From NCBI GenBank assembly GCA_022712835.1, contig JAFLJU010000404.1, positions 1 through 6,648 on the forward strand: a DNA stretch of 6,648 nucleotides, written 5' to 3'. Shown here one piece after another: positions 1 through 6,633 of this stretch (positions are counted from its first letter, which is position 1; the number at the start of each line of letters is the position of its first letter). The notes beneath the pieces are model-generated. The model saw only the letters and a program-made list of their open reading frames with translations, did no database searches and was not told where the DNA came from. The DNA is from Desulfobacteraceae bacterium. GTDB taxonomy: Bacteria; Desulfobacterota; Desulfobacteria; Desulfobacterales; Desulfobacteraceae. Made by a program: the position numbers and the translations under genes.

Positions 1-132
1 CACATCTACATCACGACTCAGTTTAAAATTGATCACGACCACGGAAACACCGGGGGCGGATCGTGAGGTAATATGTTCAATACCTGGTGTTGAATTCACC
101 GATGTTTCTATAACGTTGGTAACGGTGGTGTC
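1..132 (-). CDS. RND efflux transporter (AcrB/HAE1 family), internal fragment
   Basis: Read on the minus strand with codons ending at position 1, this stretch is open and gives 44 residues starting DTTVTNVIE, then PGIEHITS, then GVSVVVINFKL and ending RDVDV at the window edge. This pattern is the first periplasmic porter (PN1) subdomain of RND pumps. It aligns with about residues 56-98 of AcrB, which has QDTVTQVIEQ, then the SS..S.G..Q..LTF segment, then TDADIA. RND proteins are inner-membrane, proton-driven trimers that export drugs or other toxic compounds with a membrane-fusion protein and an outer-membrane channel. The fragment has no start codon, signal segment or first transmembrane helix. 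The residues upstream in this frame are out-of-frame alaS sequence, so the first 50 or so residues of the pump are absent. The gene presumably continues beyond position 1. The family call is firm. Whether this is a broken gene or an assembly join cannot be settled here. Confidence 0.85.
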
Positions 133-2489
133 TGGGAGGGATTTTCTATCTCCACCCGTTTGGCCAGCACCTTGATACCGTTGAGTTCCCGGATATCCTC
201 TTCGATGGTGCTAACAGACTTGGAGGCAAGTTTGGCCTTGATGGAGATCAACTCTTTTTCAAGGGCTTTTTTCTCCTGCACCAATGCATCCACACGGGTC
301 ACCACATTTTCACGATTTGCCTTGACAAGAGATGCAAGTGCTTCCATTACGGCTTGATCAGAATGGACCCGATCCAGGGCAATCTTACCTGTGGCGGCTT
401 CAATCCGTCGCACCCCGGAAGCAATGCCGCCTTCGGACAATATCCTGAACAGCCCGATATCCCCTGTAAACTTTGTATGGGTCCCCCCGCAAAGTTCCCG
501 GGAAAACTCCCCCTGGGAAACCACCCTCACCACATCCCCGTATTTTTCTTCAAACAGGGCGGTGGCACCGTCACGAACCGCCTCATCCATGTCCATTTCC
601 CGGGTTGTGATCCGATGGTTTTCCCGGATTCTTTCGTTCACCTCATTTTCAACAGCCAAAAGCTCGTCGGAGCCAATGGCGGAAAAATGGGTAAAGTCAA
701 ACCGCAGCCGTGTATCGGTGACCAGGGACCCGGATTGCTTGACATGATCTCCTAAAACCTTTCTAAGGGAGGAATGGAGGATATGGGTGGCCGAATGGTT
801 CACCGCAGTTGCCCGCCTTTTTACAGAATCCACCTTCAGGGTAAAAACATCCCCCTTTTCACACTTACCGGAAACAACGATTCCCTTGTGGATGGAAAGC
901 CCGGAAGGATCCGCAACCGTGTCCTGGATCTCAATGAGACAATTCTCATTTTCAAAAATTCCGGCATCCCCACTCTGACCGCCGGATTCGGCATAGAAGA
1001 CGGTCTGGGCGGTTACCACCTCAATCTCATCTCCCTTTTTGGCCGTCGCAAGCTCCTTGTCATTTTGCACCAGGATCAACACATAGGAGGAAACTTCCAG
1101 GGCGTCATATCCAGCGAAAACGGTCTTCACCCCATTGGAAGTCAACGGCTTGTAAGCCTCGCCCACACCTGCAAATTTCTTGGTGGATCTGGATCTTTCC
1201 TTCTGCTGTGCCATGGCAGCATCAAACCCCTCCATGTCCAGGTCGATATCCATCTCCTTAACATGGTCTGCGATGATGTCCACGGGAAACCCAAAGGTAT
1301 CATAAAGTTTGAAGATAACCTTTCCTGGAATGGTTGATTTTCCTTGTTTTCGGGTATCCTCAATGGTGGCCTCTAAAAGTTTCATCCCCGTCCCCAGGGT
1401 TTCCAAAAATTTTTCTTCCTCGTTTTTCACCACGTTGAGGATAAAGGCGGCAGACTCTTTGAGTTCGGGATAGGCCTCATCCATGATCTGGAACACCGTC
1501 TGAACAGTTTCATGAAGAAAGGGTTTTACAAGGCCGATGCTTCTGCCGTATCGGATGGCCCGGCGCATGATGCGACGCAATACGTAGCCGCGTCCTTCAT
1601 TGGCAGGCAACACACCGTCACAGATCAAAAAGGCCGCTGCCCTTGAATGATCGGCAATTACCTTCATGGCCACTTCCACCAGACTTGACTCATTGCGCTT
1701 GCGTCCGGAAAGCTGCCCCACCTTTTCCATAATGGGAATAAACAGATCCGTATCATAATTGGTGGGAACATCCTGGAGAACGGAAATGACCCGCTCAAGC
1801 CCCAGACCCGTATCGATACTGGGCTTGGGCAAGGGGGTCATCGTGCCATCTTCGGCCTTTTCAAATTGCATGAAAACCAGGTTCCACAATTCCAGCCATC
1901 GATCACAATCACAGCCCACGGCGCAATCTTTTCCGCCACAACCAAATCCCTCTCCCCTGTCAATGTGGATCTCACTGCACGGCCCGCAGGGGCCGGTATC
2001 ACCCATGGACCAGAAATTATCGGCTTCCCCCAGGCGGGAGATCCTATTTTCAGGGATTCCGATCTTGTCCCGCCAGATGTTGTATGCTTCGTCATCGTCC
2101 AGATAGACCGAGACATGAAGTTTTTCCTTGTCAAATCCATACCCGTTGATCAACAGATCCCACCCCATTTCAATGGCCTGGTCCTTGAAATAATCCCCAA
2201 AGGAAAAATTACCCAGCATTTCAAAAAAGGTATGATGACGTGCCGTATATCCGACATTTTCAAGATCATTGTGCTTGCCGCCAGCCCGGACACATTTCTG
2301 GGAGGTAACCGCCCTGTTATACTCCCGTTTTTCATCCCCGGTAAACACCCGTTTGAACTGGACCATTCCCGCATTGACAAACAAAAGCGTCGGGTCATCC
2401 TGGGGGACAAGGGAGGAGGACCGAACCTGCTGGTGGTTATGTTTTTTAAAATATTCTAAAAAGACTTTTCTGGCTTCATTACCTGTCAT
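108..2489 (-). CDS. alaS: Alanyl-tRNA synthetase, C-terminally truncated
   Basis: This cytoplasmic class II enzyme attaches alanine to tRNA-Ala and hydrolyses mischarged Ser- and Gly-tRNA-Ala. The catalytic domain covers about residues 1-240, with SSSLVPQDDPTLLF (24-37), the RHHTFFEMLGNFSFGDY block (84-100) and the motif-3 segment DTGLGLERV (226-234). A tRNA-recognition region follows to about 450. The editing domain (about 550-700) keeps its zinc ligands: HSATH (H565, H569) and CGGTH (C667, H671). A charged linker, probably coiled coil, runs from about 710 to 765. A Cys cluster (C184, C189, C193, C195) sits in the catalytic domain, as in many bacterial AlaRS. The protein is 793 residues against about 875 usual. 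Homology stops near residue 786, after GIKVLAKRVEIENPSQ. The last seven residues (TPPLPTL) are out-of-frame readthrough into the RND fragment, so nearly all of the glycine-rich C-Ala (DHHA1) domain is missing. The ATG start is supported by AGGAG eight bases upstream. The identity is certain; the truncation may be an artefact. Confidence 0.95.
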   Translation of the reverse strand: MTGNEARKVFLEYFKKHNHQQVRSSSLVPQDDPTLLFVNAGMVQFKRVFTGDEKREYNRAVTSQKCVRAGGKHNDLENVGYTARHHTFFEMLGNFSFGDYFKDQAIEMGWDLLINGYGFDKEKLHVSVYLDDDEAYNIWRDKIGIPENRISRLGEADNFWSMGDTGPCGPCSEIHIDRGEGFGCGGKDCAVGCDCDRWLELWNLVFMQFEKAEDGTMTPLPKPSIDTGLGLERVISVLQDVPTNYDTDLFIPIMEKVGQLSGRKRNESSLVEVAMKVIADHSRAAAFLICDGVLPANEGRGYVLRRIMRRAIRYGRSIGLVKPFLHETVQTVFQIMDEAYPELKESAAFILNVVKNEEEKFLETLGTGMKLLEATIEDTRKQGKSTIPGKVIFKLYDTFGFPVDIIADHVKEMDIDLDMEGFDAAMAQQKERSRSTKKFAGVGEAYKPLTSNGVKTVFAGYDALEVSSYVLILVQNDKELATAKKGDEIEVVTAQTVFYAESGGQSGDAGIFENENCLIEIQDTVADPSGLSIHKGIVVSGKCEKGDVFTLKVDSVKRRATAVNHSATHILHSSLRKVLGDHVKQSGSLVTDTRLRFDFTHFSAIGSDELLAVENEVNERIRENHRITTREMDMDEAVRDGATALFEEKYGDVVRVVSQGEFSRELCGGTHTKFTGDIGLFRILSEGGIASGVRRIEAATGKIALDRVHSDQAVMEALASLVKANRENVVTRVDALVQEKKALEKELISIKAKLASKSVSTIEEDIRELNGIKVLAKRVEIENPSQTPPLPTL

Positions 2490-2493
2490 AAGT

Positions 2494-2549
2494 TTCGCTC
2501 CTGGTTTTCGCTCCCGATCCTGATCCTAATCCTGATCTTTCGATCTTAG
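2494..2549 (-). repeat. GGA-rich alaS leader with short direct repeats
   Basis: On the plus strand TTCGCTCC occurs at 2494-2501 and again at 2507-2514, a 13-base spacing. Next come hexamers of the type GATCCT at 2516-2521, 2522-2527, 2528-2533 (AATCCT) and 2534-2539 (GATCTT). In the alaS transcript this gives five GGA triplets within 34 bases, at plus positions 2499-2501, 2512-2514, 2518-2520, 2524-2526 and 2530-2532, the first of them inside the Shine-Dalgarno sequence. The segment continues the 13-bp array beside it in degenerate form. It could be a decayed part of the array or an RNA-binding leader; nothing here proves function. Confidence 0.6.
2498..2502 (-). promoter_or_regulatory. Shine-Dalgarno site of alaS
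   Basis: AGGAG on the minus strand lies eight bases before the alaS ATG and fixes that start. The octamer GGAGCGAA containing it recurs exactly 13 bases upstream, so the ribosome-binding site sits in a duplicated 13-base unit. Confidence 0.8.
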
Positions 2550-2666
2550 CTTCTGGTCATAACATCTGGTCATAACATCTGGTCATATCTTCTGGTCATA
2601 TCTTCTGGTCATATCTTCTGGTCATATCTTCTGGTCTTGGCTTCTGGTCTTGGCTTCTGGTTTCAA
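2550..2666. repeat. 13-bp tandem repeat array, nine units
   Basis: Nine head-to-tail 13-base units fill most of the 197-base recA-alaS spacer. The plus-strand consensus is CTTCTGGTCATAT. Units start at 2550, 2563, 2576, 2589, 2602, 2615, 2628, 2641 and 2654. Units 4-6 are identical to each other, as are units 7-8 (CTTCTGGTCTTGG). The core CTGGT is kept in all nine, while the last four bases vary in blocks (ATAA, ATAA, four times ATAT, twice TTGG, then TCAA). A degenerate tenth unit may occupy 2667-2679. Because 13 is not a multiple of three, the array cannot encode a repeated peptide in one frame. I see no convincing promoter, terminator hairpin or recX remnant in the spacer. The block-wise variants suggest growth by replication slippage or unequal exchange. 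Confidence 0.95.
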
Positions 2667-2686
2667 CGCCTGGCTTATACCCCAAA

Positions 2687-3718
2687 TTATTCTTTGGCCT
2701 TGGATCCCTTTTTGGGAGGCGCATCTGAAATCCCCAGGGCTTCTCTGACTTTAATTTCTATTTTTTTAAATATATCCGGGTTGTCCAGAAAAAAGACCTT
2801 TACATTCTCCCGGCCCTGGCCAATCCGTTCCCCGTCAAAGGAGTACCAGGACCCGCTCTTATCAACGATGGAAAGTTCAACTCCCATGTCCAGCAAATCC
2901 CCGGTCCGGGAGATCCCTTCCCCGAACATGAGATCGAACTCCACATTTTTAAAGGGGGGGGCCAGCTTGTTTTTCACCACCTTAACCTTGGTTCTGTTAC
3001 CGGTAATATTATCCCCTTCCTTGATGGCAGCCGCCTTTCGGATTTCAAGACGCATGGAGGCATAAAATTTTAGGGCATTACCACCGGTGGTGGTCTCGGG
3101 GTTGCCGTAAACCACACCGATCTTCATCCGAATCTGGTTGATAAAAATAAGGGTGGTTTGGGTTTTGCCGATGGTACCGGTGAGTTTCCGCAGGGCCTGG
3201 GACATGAGCCGTGCCTGGAGTCCCATGTGGGAATCCCCCATATCTCCTTCAATTTCAGCCCGGGGCACAAGAGCTGCCACCGAATCCACGACCATGATGT
3301 CGATCCCCCCGCTTCTGACAAGCATATCCGCAATTTCCAGAGCCTGCTCACCGGTATCCGGTTGGGAGATCAAAAGCTCGTCGCAGTCCACGCCCAAGCG
3401 TTTGGCATAGGAAACATCCAGGGCGTGCTCGGCATCAATAAAAGCGGCAATCCCCCCACTTTTCTGGGCTTCTGCCACGGCATGGAGGGCCAGAGTTGTT
3501 TTCCCCGAAGATTCAGGACCATAAATTTCAATGACCCTGCCGCGTGGATATCCGCCCACCCCTAAAGCCTTGTCCAGGGCCAGGGACCCCGTACGTATAA
3601 TCGGAACTGCCTCCACTTCCCTGCCACCCAGTTTCATGATAGAGCCTTTGCCGAACTGACGTTCAATCTGGCTCATGACTGTCTGGACTGCTTTTTCCTT
3701 GTCTGAATTTTTTTCCAT
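2687..3718 (-). CDS. recA: RecA recombinase
   Basis: RecA forms ATP-dependent filaments on single-stranded DNA, drives strand exchange, and activates LexA self-cleavage in the SOS response. The 343-residue protein is full length (E. coli RecA has 353). An N-terminal polymerisation helix is followed by the ATPase core: Walker A GPESSGKT (67-74), the catalytic Glu in DAEHALD (E97), and Walker [11 protein letters not shown] (D145). DNA-binding loop L1 lies at about 155-168. Loop L2 follows FINQIR (192-197) and contains [17 protein letters not shown] (205-221). The last residues ([10 protein letters not shown]) are lysine-rich rather than strongly acidic as in E. coli. The ATG is preceded by AGGAG at a seven-base spacing, and this site overlaps the pgpA stop codon, so translation is probably coupled to pgpA. 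I see no obvious LexA operator immediately upstream; SOS control, if any, would have to act at an internal or distant promoter. Confidence 0.99.
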   Translation of the reverse strand: MEKNSDKEKAVQTVMSQIERQFGKGSIMKLGGREVEAVPIIRTGSLALDKALGVGGYPRGRVIEIYGPESSGKTTLALHAVAEAQKSGGIAAFIDAEHALDVSYAKRLGVDCDELLISQPDTGEQALEIADMLVRSGGIDIMVVDSVAALVPRAEIEGDMGDSHMGLQARLMSQALRKLTGTIGKTQTTLIFINQIRMKIGVVYGNPETTTGGNALKFYASMRLEIRKAAAIKEGDNITGNRTKVKVVKNKLAPPFKNVEFDLMFGEGISRTGDLLDMGVELSIVDKSGSWYSFDGERIGQGRENVKVFFLDNPDIFKKIEIKVREALGISDAPPKKGSKAKE

Positions 3719-3725
3719 GCCTTTT

Positions 3726-3730
3726 CTCCT
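3726..3730 (-). promoter_or_regulatory. Shine-Dalgarno site of recA, overlapping the pgpA stop
   Basis: The minus strand reads TAGGAG, where TAG (3729-3731) is the pgpA stop and AGGAG is a strong ribosome-binding site seven bases before the recA ATG. Ribosomes ending pgpA would finish on top of the recA initiation site, which implies translational coupling. Confidence 0.8.
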
Positions 3731-4253
3731 AAAACAAACCCACTATATATAAAAATTTGAGCACAAGTGCTGCCAGCACTCCTGCCATGATGTCATCCAA
3801 AACAATGCCAGCACCACCTGAAAATTTATTTTCAAAATATTTCACCGGAACCGGTTTCAAAATATCAAAGCATCTAAAGGCCACAAACCCAAAGGCTATG
3901 CTCCACCAATTTATGGGAACCAGGGTCATGGTGACGCAAAACCCGGCTATTTCATCAATCACAATACTGCCCGGGTCCTTTTCACCCATGAGTTCGGCAG
4001 CGCGGTCCGCAAGATACACGGAGAAAAGGATAAGGCTGACCAGAAAAAAAGCCATGGGGCCCGGGGTCATCCATCCCATCAACCAGATCAAAGGTATGGC
4101 AGCCAGGGTCCCGAAGGTGCCAGGCGCCACGGGTATGCGGCCCAGGCCAAATCCATGCGCCCCCAAAAGTATCAGTCGATCAAACAGGTGCATCTTTTTT
4201 GGTTTCATATCCCCTAAATTCATTTTGTATATCTTGGCCCTACCCCCTGTCAA
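3729..4253 (-). CDS. pgpA: Phosphatidylglycerophosphatase A
   Basis: PgpA is an inner-membrane phosphatase that converts phosphatidylglycerophosphate to phosphatidylglycerol, the last step of PG synthesis. Family signatures are [17 protein letters not shown] (34-50), the acidic pair in IDEIAGF (D100, E101), [11 protein letters not shown] (126-136) and DDIMAG (153-158). Hydrophobic segments fall at about 46-61, 66-82, 104-124 and 155-173. The length of 174 residues is close to the E. coli protein (172). The start is uncertain. The longest reading begins with TTG at 4251-4253, overlaps larC by 14 bases, and has GAGGTG seven bases upstream. In-frame ATGs at 4221-4223, 4206-4208 and 4191-4193 have poorly spaced Shine-Dalgarno sequences, but recognisable homology only begins near residue 21. 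The TTG start is preferred on ribosome-binding-site grounds. Confidence 0.93.
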   Translation of the reverse strand: MTGGRAKIYKMNLGDMKPKKMHLFDRLILLGAHGFGLGRIPVAPGTFGTLAAIPLIWLMGWMTPGPMAFFLVSLILFSVYLADRAAELMGEKDPGSIVIDEIAGFCVTMTLVPINWWSIAFGFVAFRCFDILKPVPVKYFENKFSGGAGIVLDDIMAGVLAALVLKFLYIVGLF

Positions 4254-5490
4254 GGGGATTCACCTCTGCCATCACCCTGGCATAAACATCCTGCAAGGGC
4301 AGATCCTGTTCAAGGGCCACTTGTTTACATGCCTCATATTCCGGCACAAATCGAATCCTTTTTTCAGGATCTGTGATTTTTTTCACCAGAATCCGACCCA
4401 AACTGGTCTCCAGGGTCACCCCCTCCCGGGCCAGAACCAAACGGTTGCATTCATGGTACCGCAGACCAATGGCCGTGGTCTGGGTCAAGATCAAACGGGA
4501 TAACACCTCAAGCTCCTGACCACGACAAATCACTTCAATTTTGGTGCCGGGCCGGTTTTTCTTCATATAAACCGGGGTGAAGGTCACATCCAGTGCCCCT
4601 TTTTCAAAAAGCTGTTCCATGACAAACCCCAATATTTCCGGGTTCATATCATCCACATTGGTCTTGACCACAAAAACCGTTTCCCGTTCAAGGGAATCGG
4701 GGAACAAATGAGCGGTTTTAAGCGGACTCGGTTCATGGAAGCTGTCTGTCTTTGCAGTCTTTGTCTTTTCCACCTCAGGTGCAGTACCCAGAACCATGCG
4801 CAACAGATTGGGCAGACGGGAATTGGTTTCCCGTTTTCCCGCCCCATATCCAATGCGAGAGATCTTTATTTCCGGCATGGGGCCGAAGGAAGTTGCAAGG
4901 GTGGCCACAATGGCAGCGCCTGTGGGGGTCACAATCTCAGTGGTCGCATCGGAACCTGTTACGGGGATTCCCTCTAAAATGGCCAGCGTTGCCGGCACCG
5001 GCACGGGAATTGAGCCATGGGCACAGTCCACAAATCCGCTTCCAAGAGGCACCTTTGAGGCGATGACGGTGTTCACCCCTAAATAGTCCACGCCTAAAAA
5101 ACTGCCGATGATATCCACCAGGGAATCAACACCGCCAATTTCATGAAAATGAACCGTTTCAATTTTTTTACCGTGGATACGGCTTTCCGCCATGGCTATT
5201 TTCTCAAATGCCCCAAGACTGTTTTTTTTCACCGATTCAGGCAGATCGCTGGATGAGATAATTTGTCGGATATCCATGTAAGTTCTTGCCTTAAGTTCAT
5301 CCTTAACATCCACGAACAGGTTCACCGCCCGCAAATGGTGTTTGAACACAATTTCACTGCGAAGAGAAAATCCGCTTAACACGGGAGCAAGCTTTTGTTC
5401 CAGCCATTCCAATGGCACCCCGAGATCCACCAATGCCCCAAGGGTCATGTCCCCGCTGATACCGGAAAACAGATCCAGATAAAGTATCAT
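4240..5490 (-). CDS. larC: Nickel-pincer cofactor biosynthesis protein LarC
   Basis: LarC is the CTP-dependent cyclometallase that inserts nickel into the pyridinium dithiocarboxylic acid mononucleotide. It completes the nickel-pincer nucleotide cofactor used by lactate racemase LarA and related racemases and epimerases. The N-terminal part (about 1-235) has YLDLFSGISGDMTLGAL (4-20), VHFHEIGGVDSLVDIIG (113-129), the segment around CAHGSIPVPVPATL (156-169), TEIVTPTGAA (184-193) and GYGAGKRE (214-221). A variable linker (about 236-268) joins the C-terminal part, which contains TNVDDMNPEILG (277-288), GALDVTFTPVYMKKNRPG (298-315) and further conserved residues. The two halves form one continuous 416-residue ORF, unlike Lactiplantibacillus plantarum, where a ribosomal frameshift joins LarC1 and LarC2. 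The ATG directly abuts the TAA of the upstream peptidase gene, with AGGAG 11 bases before it. larA, larB and larE are not in the window, so the client enzyme is unknown. Confidence 0.95.
   Translation of the reverse strand: MILYLDLFSGISGDMTLGALVDLGVPLEWLEQKLAPVLSGFSLRSEIVFKHHLRAVNLFVDVKDELKARTYMDIRQIISSSDLPESVKKNSLGAFEKIAMAESRIHGKKIETVHFHEIGGVDSLVDIIGSFLGVDYLGVNTVIASKVPLGSGFVDCAHGSIPVPVPATLAILEGIPVTGSDATTEIVTPTGAAIVATLATSFGPMPEIKISRIGYGAGKRETNSRLPNLLRMVLGTAPEVEKTKTAKTDSFHEPSPLKTAHLFPDSLERETVFVVKTNVDDMNPEILGFVMEQLFEKGALDVTFTPVYMKKNRPGTKIEVICRGQELEVLSRLILTQTTAIGLRYHECNRLVLAREGVTLETSLGRILVKKITDPEKRIRFVPEYEACKQVALEQDLPLQDVYARVMAEVNPLDRG
4261..4266 (-). promoter_or_regulatory. Probable Shine-Dalgarno site of pgpA, inside larC
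   Basis: GAGGTG on the minus strand lies within the last codons of larC, seven bases before a TTG in the pgpA frame. None of the downstream in-frame ATG codons has an equally good and well-spaced site, so this site argues for a TTG start and a 14-base overlap of larC and pgpA. Confidence 0.55.
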
Positions 5491-6633
5491 TTATACTAGT
5501 TCTCCTGCGGCATGGACCGTAAGGATCTCAAGAACCAACCGGGCCGCATTTTCCATATCTGAAAGAGCAATGGATTCTTTCAGGGTATGGACATCGGTCA
5601 TTCCCGTACCGAGGACACCGGCCACAATGCCTTTCCCAAAAAAGATATTGGCATCGGCACCCCCGCCAATGGTTTTGCTTTCCAACTTTCGCCCAAGATT
5701 TTCGGCGGCTTTCCTTGCAAGGGTAATGGTCGGATGATCTTCGGGAATATTCGTGTTGGGAAAATCCTGCTCCACCTCAATCTCAACCCGGGGAAGGGAT
5801 TCGCCCTCCTGGCGAAGACTTGCCACAGCCGTCTCAAAGCCAGTAATAATGTTATCGGTAACCTGTTTTAATTTTTCATTGTCATGGGATCTGGCTTCCC
5901 CATGAATCTGTACATAATCCGGCACGATATTGGTTGCCATGCCGCCTGTAATCGTTCCCAAATTGCAGGTGGTGACCGCATCTATCCGTCCTAGTGCAAG
6001 GCTTGATATCGCCTTGGCTGCCGCGTAGATGGCAGAAATCCCTTTTTCCGGAGCAGCGCCTGAATGGGCGGCCTTGCCGTGAACGTTAATGGTGATTTTA
6101 TTGGCGCTGGGGGCTTTGGTAACAATCCCTTCCGTGTCCGTGGAATCCAGAATATAGCCAAATTTTGCATCCATCAAAGACAAATCCAGATGTTTAGCCC
6201 CCAAAAGCCCAATCTCTTCACACACGGTAAACACAATATCCACCGGGGGGCAAGGAAGATTATTTTCTTTCACCACTCTCATCACCTCTAAAATAATGGC
6301 CAGGGCCGACTTGTCGTCTCCCCCTAAAATGGTGGTGCCATCGCTTGTGAAAATACCATTTTTAAATTGAACCTTCACCCCTTTTCCCGGCAGAACGGTA
6401 TCCATGTGACCGGACAAAAACAAGGCAGGGACATCCTTTGTGCCTTTAAATTTTGCCACCAGGTTCGAACAGTTTCCCCCCACCTTTTGGGCGGCATCAT
6501 CAAAACAGACACTGGCACCCAATTCCAATAAAATTTTCTCAAGCACTTTGGAAATCTTGGCTTCGTGGTATGATTCTGAATCAATCTGAGCAAGCATTTT
6601 GAAACAATCACCCAGTCTTTGCGTATTAATCAT
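5491..6633 (-). CDS. PepT-like M20-family zinc metallopeptidase
   Basis: This is a cytoplasmic di-zinc hydrolase of the M20 family, most like the peptidase T-like subgroup, and probably an aminopeptidase on small peptides. The metal and catalytic residues are all visible: H76 and D78 in SGHMDTV, bridging D106 in LGGDDKSA, general base E139 and ligand E140 in FTVCEEIGLLGAKH, D163 in ILDSTD, and H349 in TDVHTLKE. The inserted dimerisation (lid) domain covers about 175-290 and holds HGKAAHSGAAPEKG (185-198), whose H190 is the conserved substrate-site histidine. GGGADANIF (323-331) follows in the second half of the catalytic domain. At 380 residues it is a little shorter than E. coli PepT (408). 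No signal peptide is seen. The ATG has AAGGA seven bases upstream; only 15 bases before it are visible, so the promoter is outside the window. Exact substrate cannot be told from sequence; other M20 activities are possible. Confidence 0.9.
   Translation of the reverse strand: MINTQRLGDCFKMLAQIDSESYHEAKISKVLEKILLELGASVCFDDAAQKVGGNCSNLVAKFKGTKDVPALFLSGHMDTVLPGKGVKVQFKNGIFTSDGTTILGGDDKSALAIILEVMRVVKENNLPCPPVDIVFTVCEEIGLLGAKHLDLSLMDAKFGYILDSTDTEGIVTKAPSANKITINVHGKAAHSGAAPEKGISAIYAAAKAISSLALGRIDAVTTCNLGTITGGMATNIVPDYVQIHGEARSHDNEKLKQVTDNIITGFETAVASLRQEGESLPRVEIEVEQDFPNTNIPEDHPTITLARKAAENLGRKLESKTIGGGADANIFFGKGIVAGVLGTGMTDVHTLKESIALSDMENAARLVLEILTVHAAGELV

Noticed and set aside
354..1337. Long plus-strand open frames opposite alaS (and similar ones opposite recA, pgpA, larC and the peptidase).
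   Set aside because: They lie wholly antisense to well-recognised genes, have no recognisable domains and no ribosome-binding sites that I can support. They are antisense shadows of real coding regions.
2550..2640. On the minus strand many repeat units contain ATG, opening tiny nine-codon reading frames whose TGA overlaps the ATG two units further on.
   Set aside because: The pattern follows automatically from a 13-base repeat containing ATGA. The ATGs lack good Shine-Dalgarno sequences and the peptides resemble nothing known, so I do not call upstream ORFs.
2550..2666. Possible CRISPR array.
   Set aside because: Units are 13 bp and directly adjacent with no spacers. This is a simple tandem repeat.
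2490..2686. T-box or other riboswitch ahead of alaS.
   Set aside because: No T-box sequence, specifier hairpin or terminator stem is visible; the spacer is explained by short direct repeats.
2680..2690. Terminator after recA.
   Set aside because: No GC-rich inverted repeat followed by a T run is seen on the minus strand after the stop, so read-through into alaS remains possible.
2954..2961. Run of eight C residues on the coding strand of recA, a possible phase-variable tract.
   Set aside because: It encodes the ordinary KLAPPFKN segment in frame, and switching off recA in this way has no support here.
5222..5229. Run of eight A residues on the coding strand in larC, a possible slippage site, tempting because LarC is made by frameshifting in some Firmicutes.
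   Set aside because: It lies near codon 88, far from the LarC1/LarC2 boundary, and the frame is intact through the whole protein without any shift.
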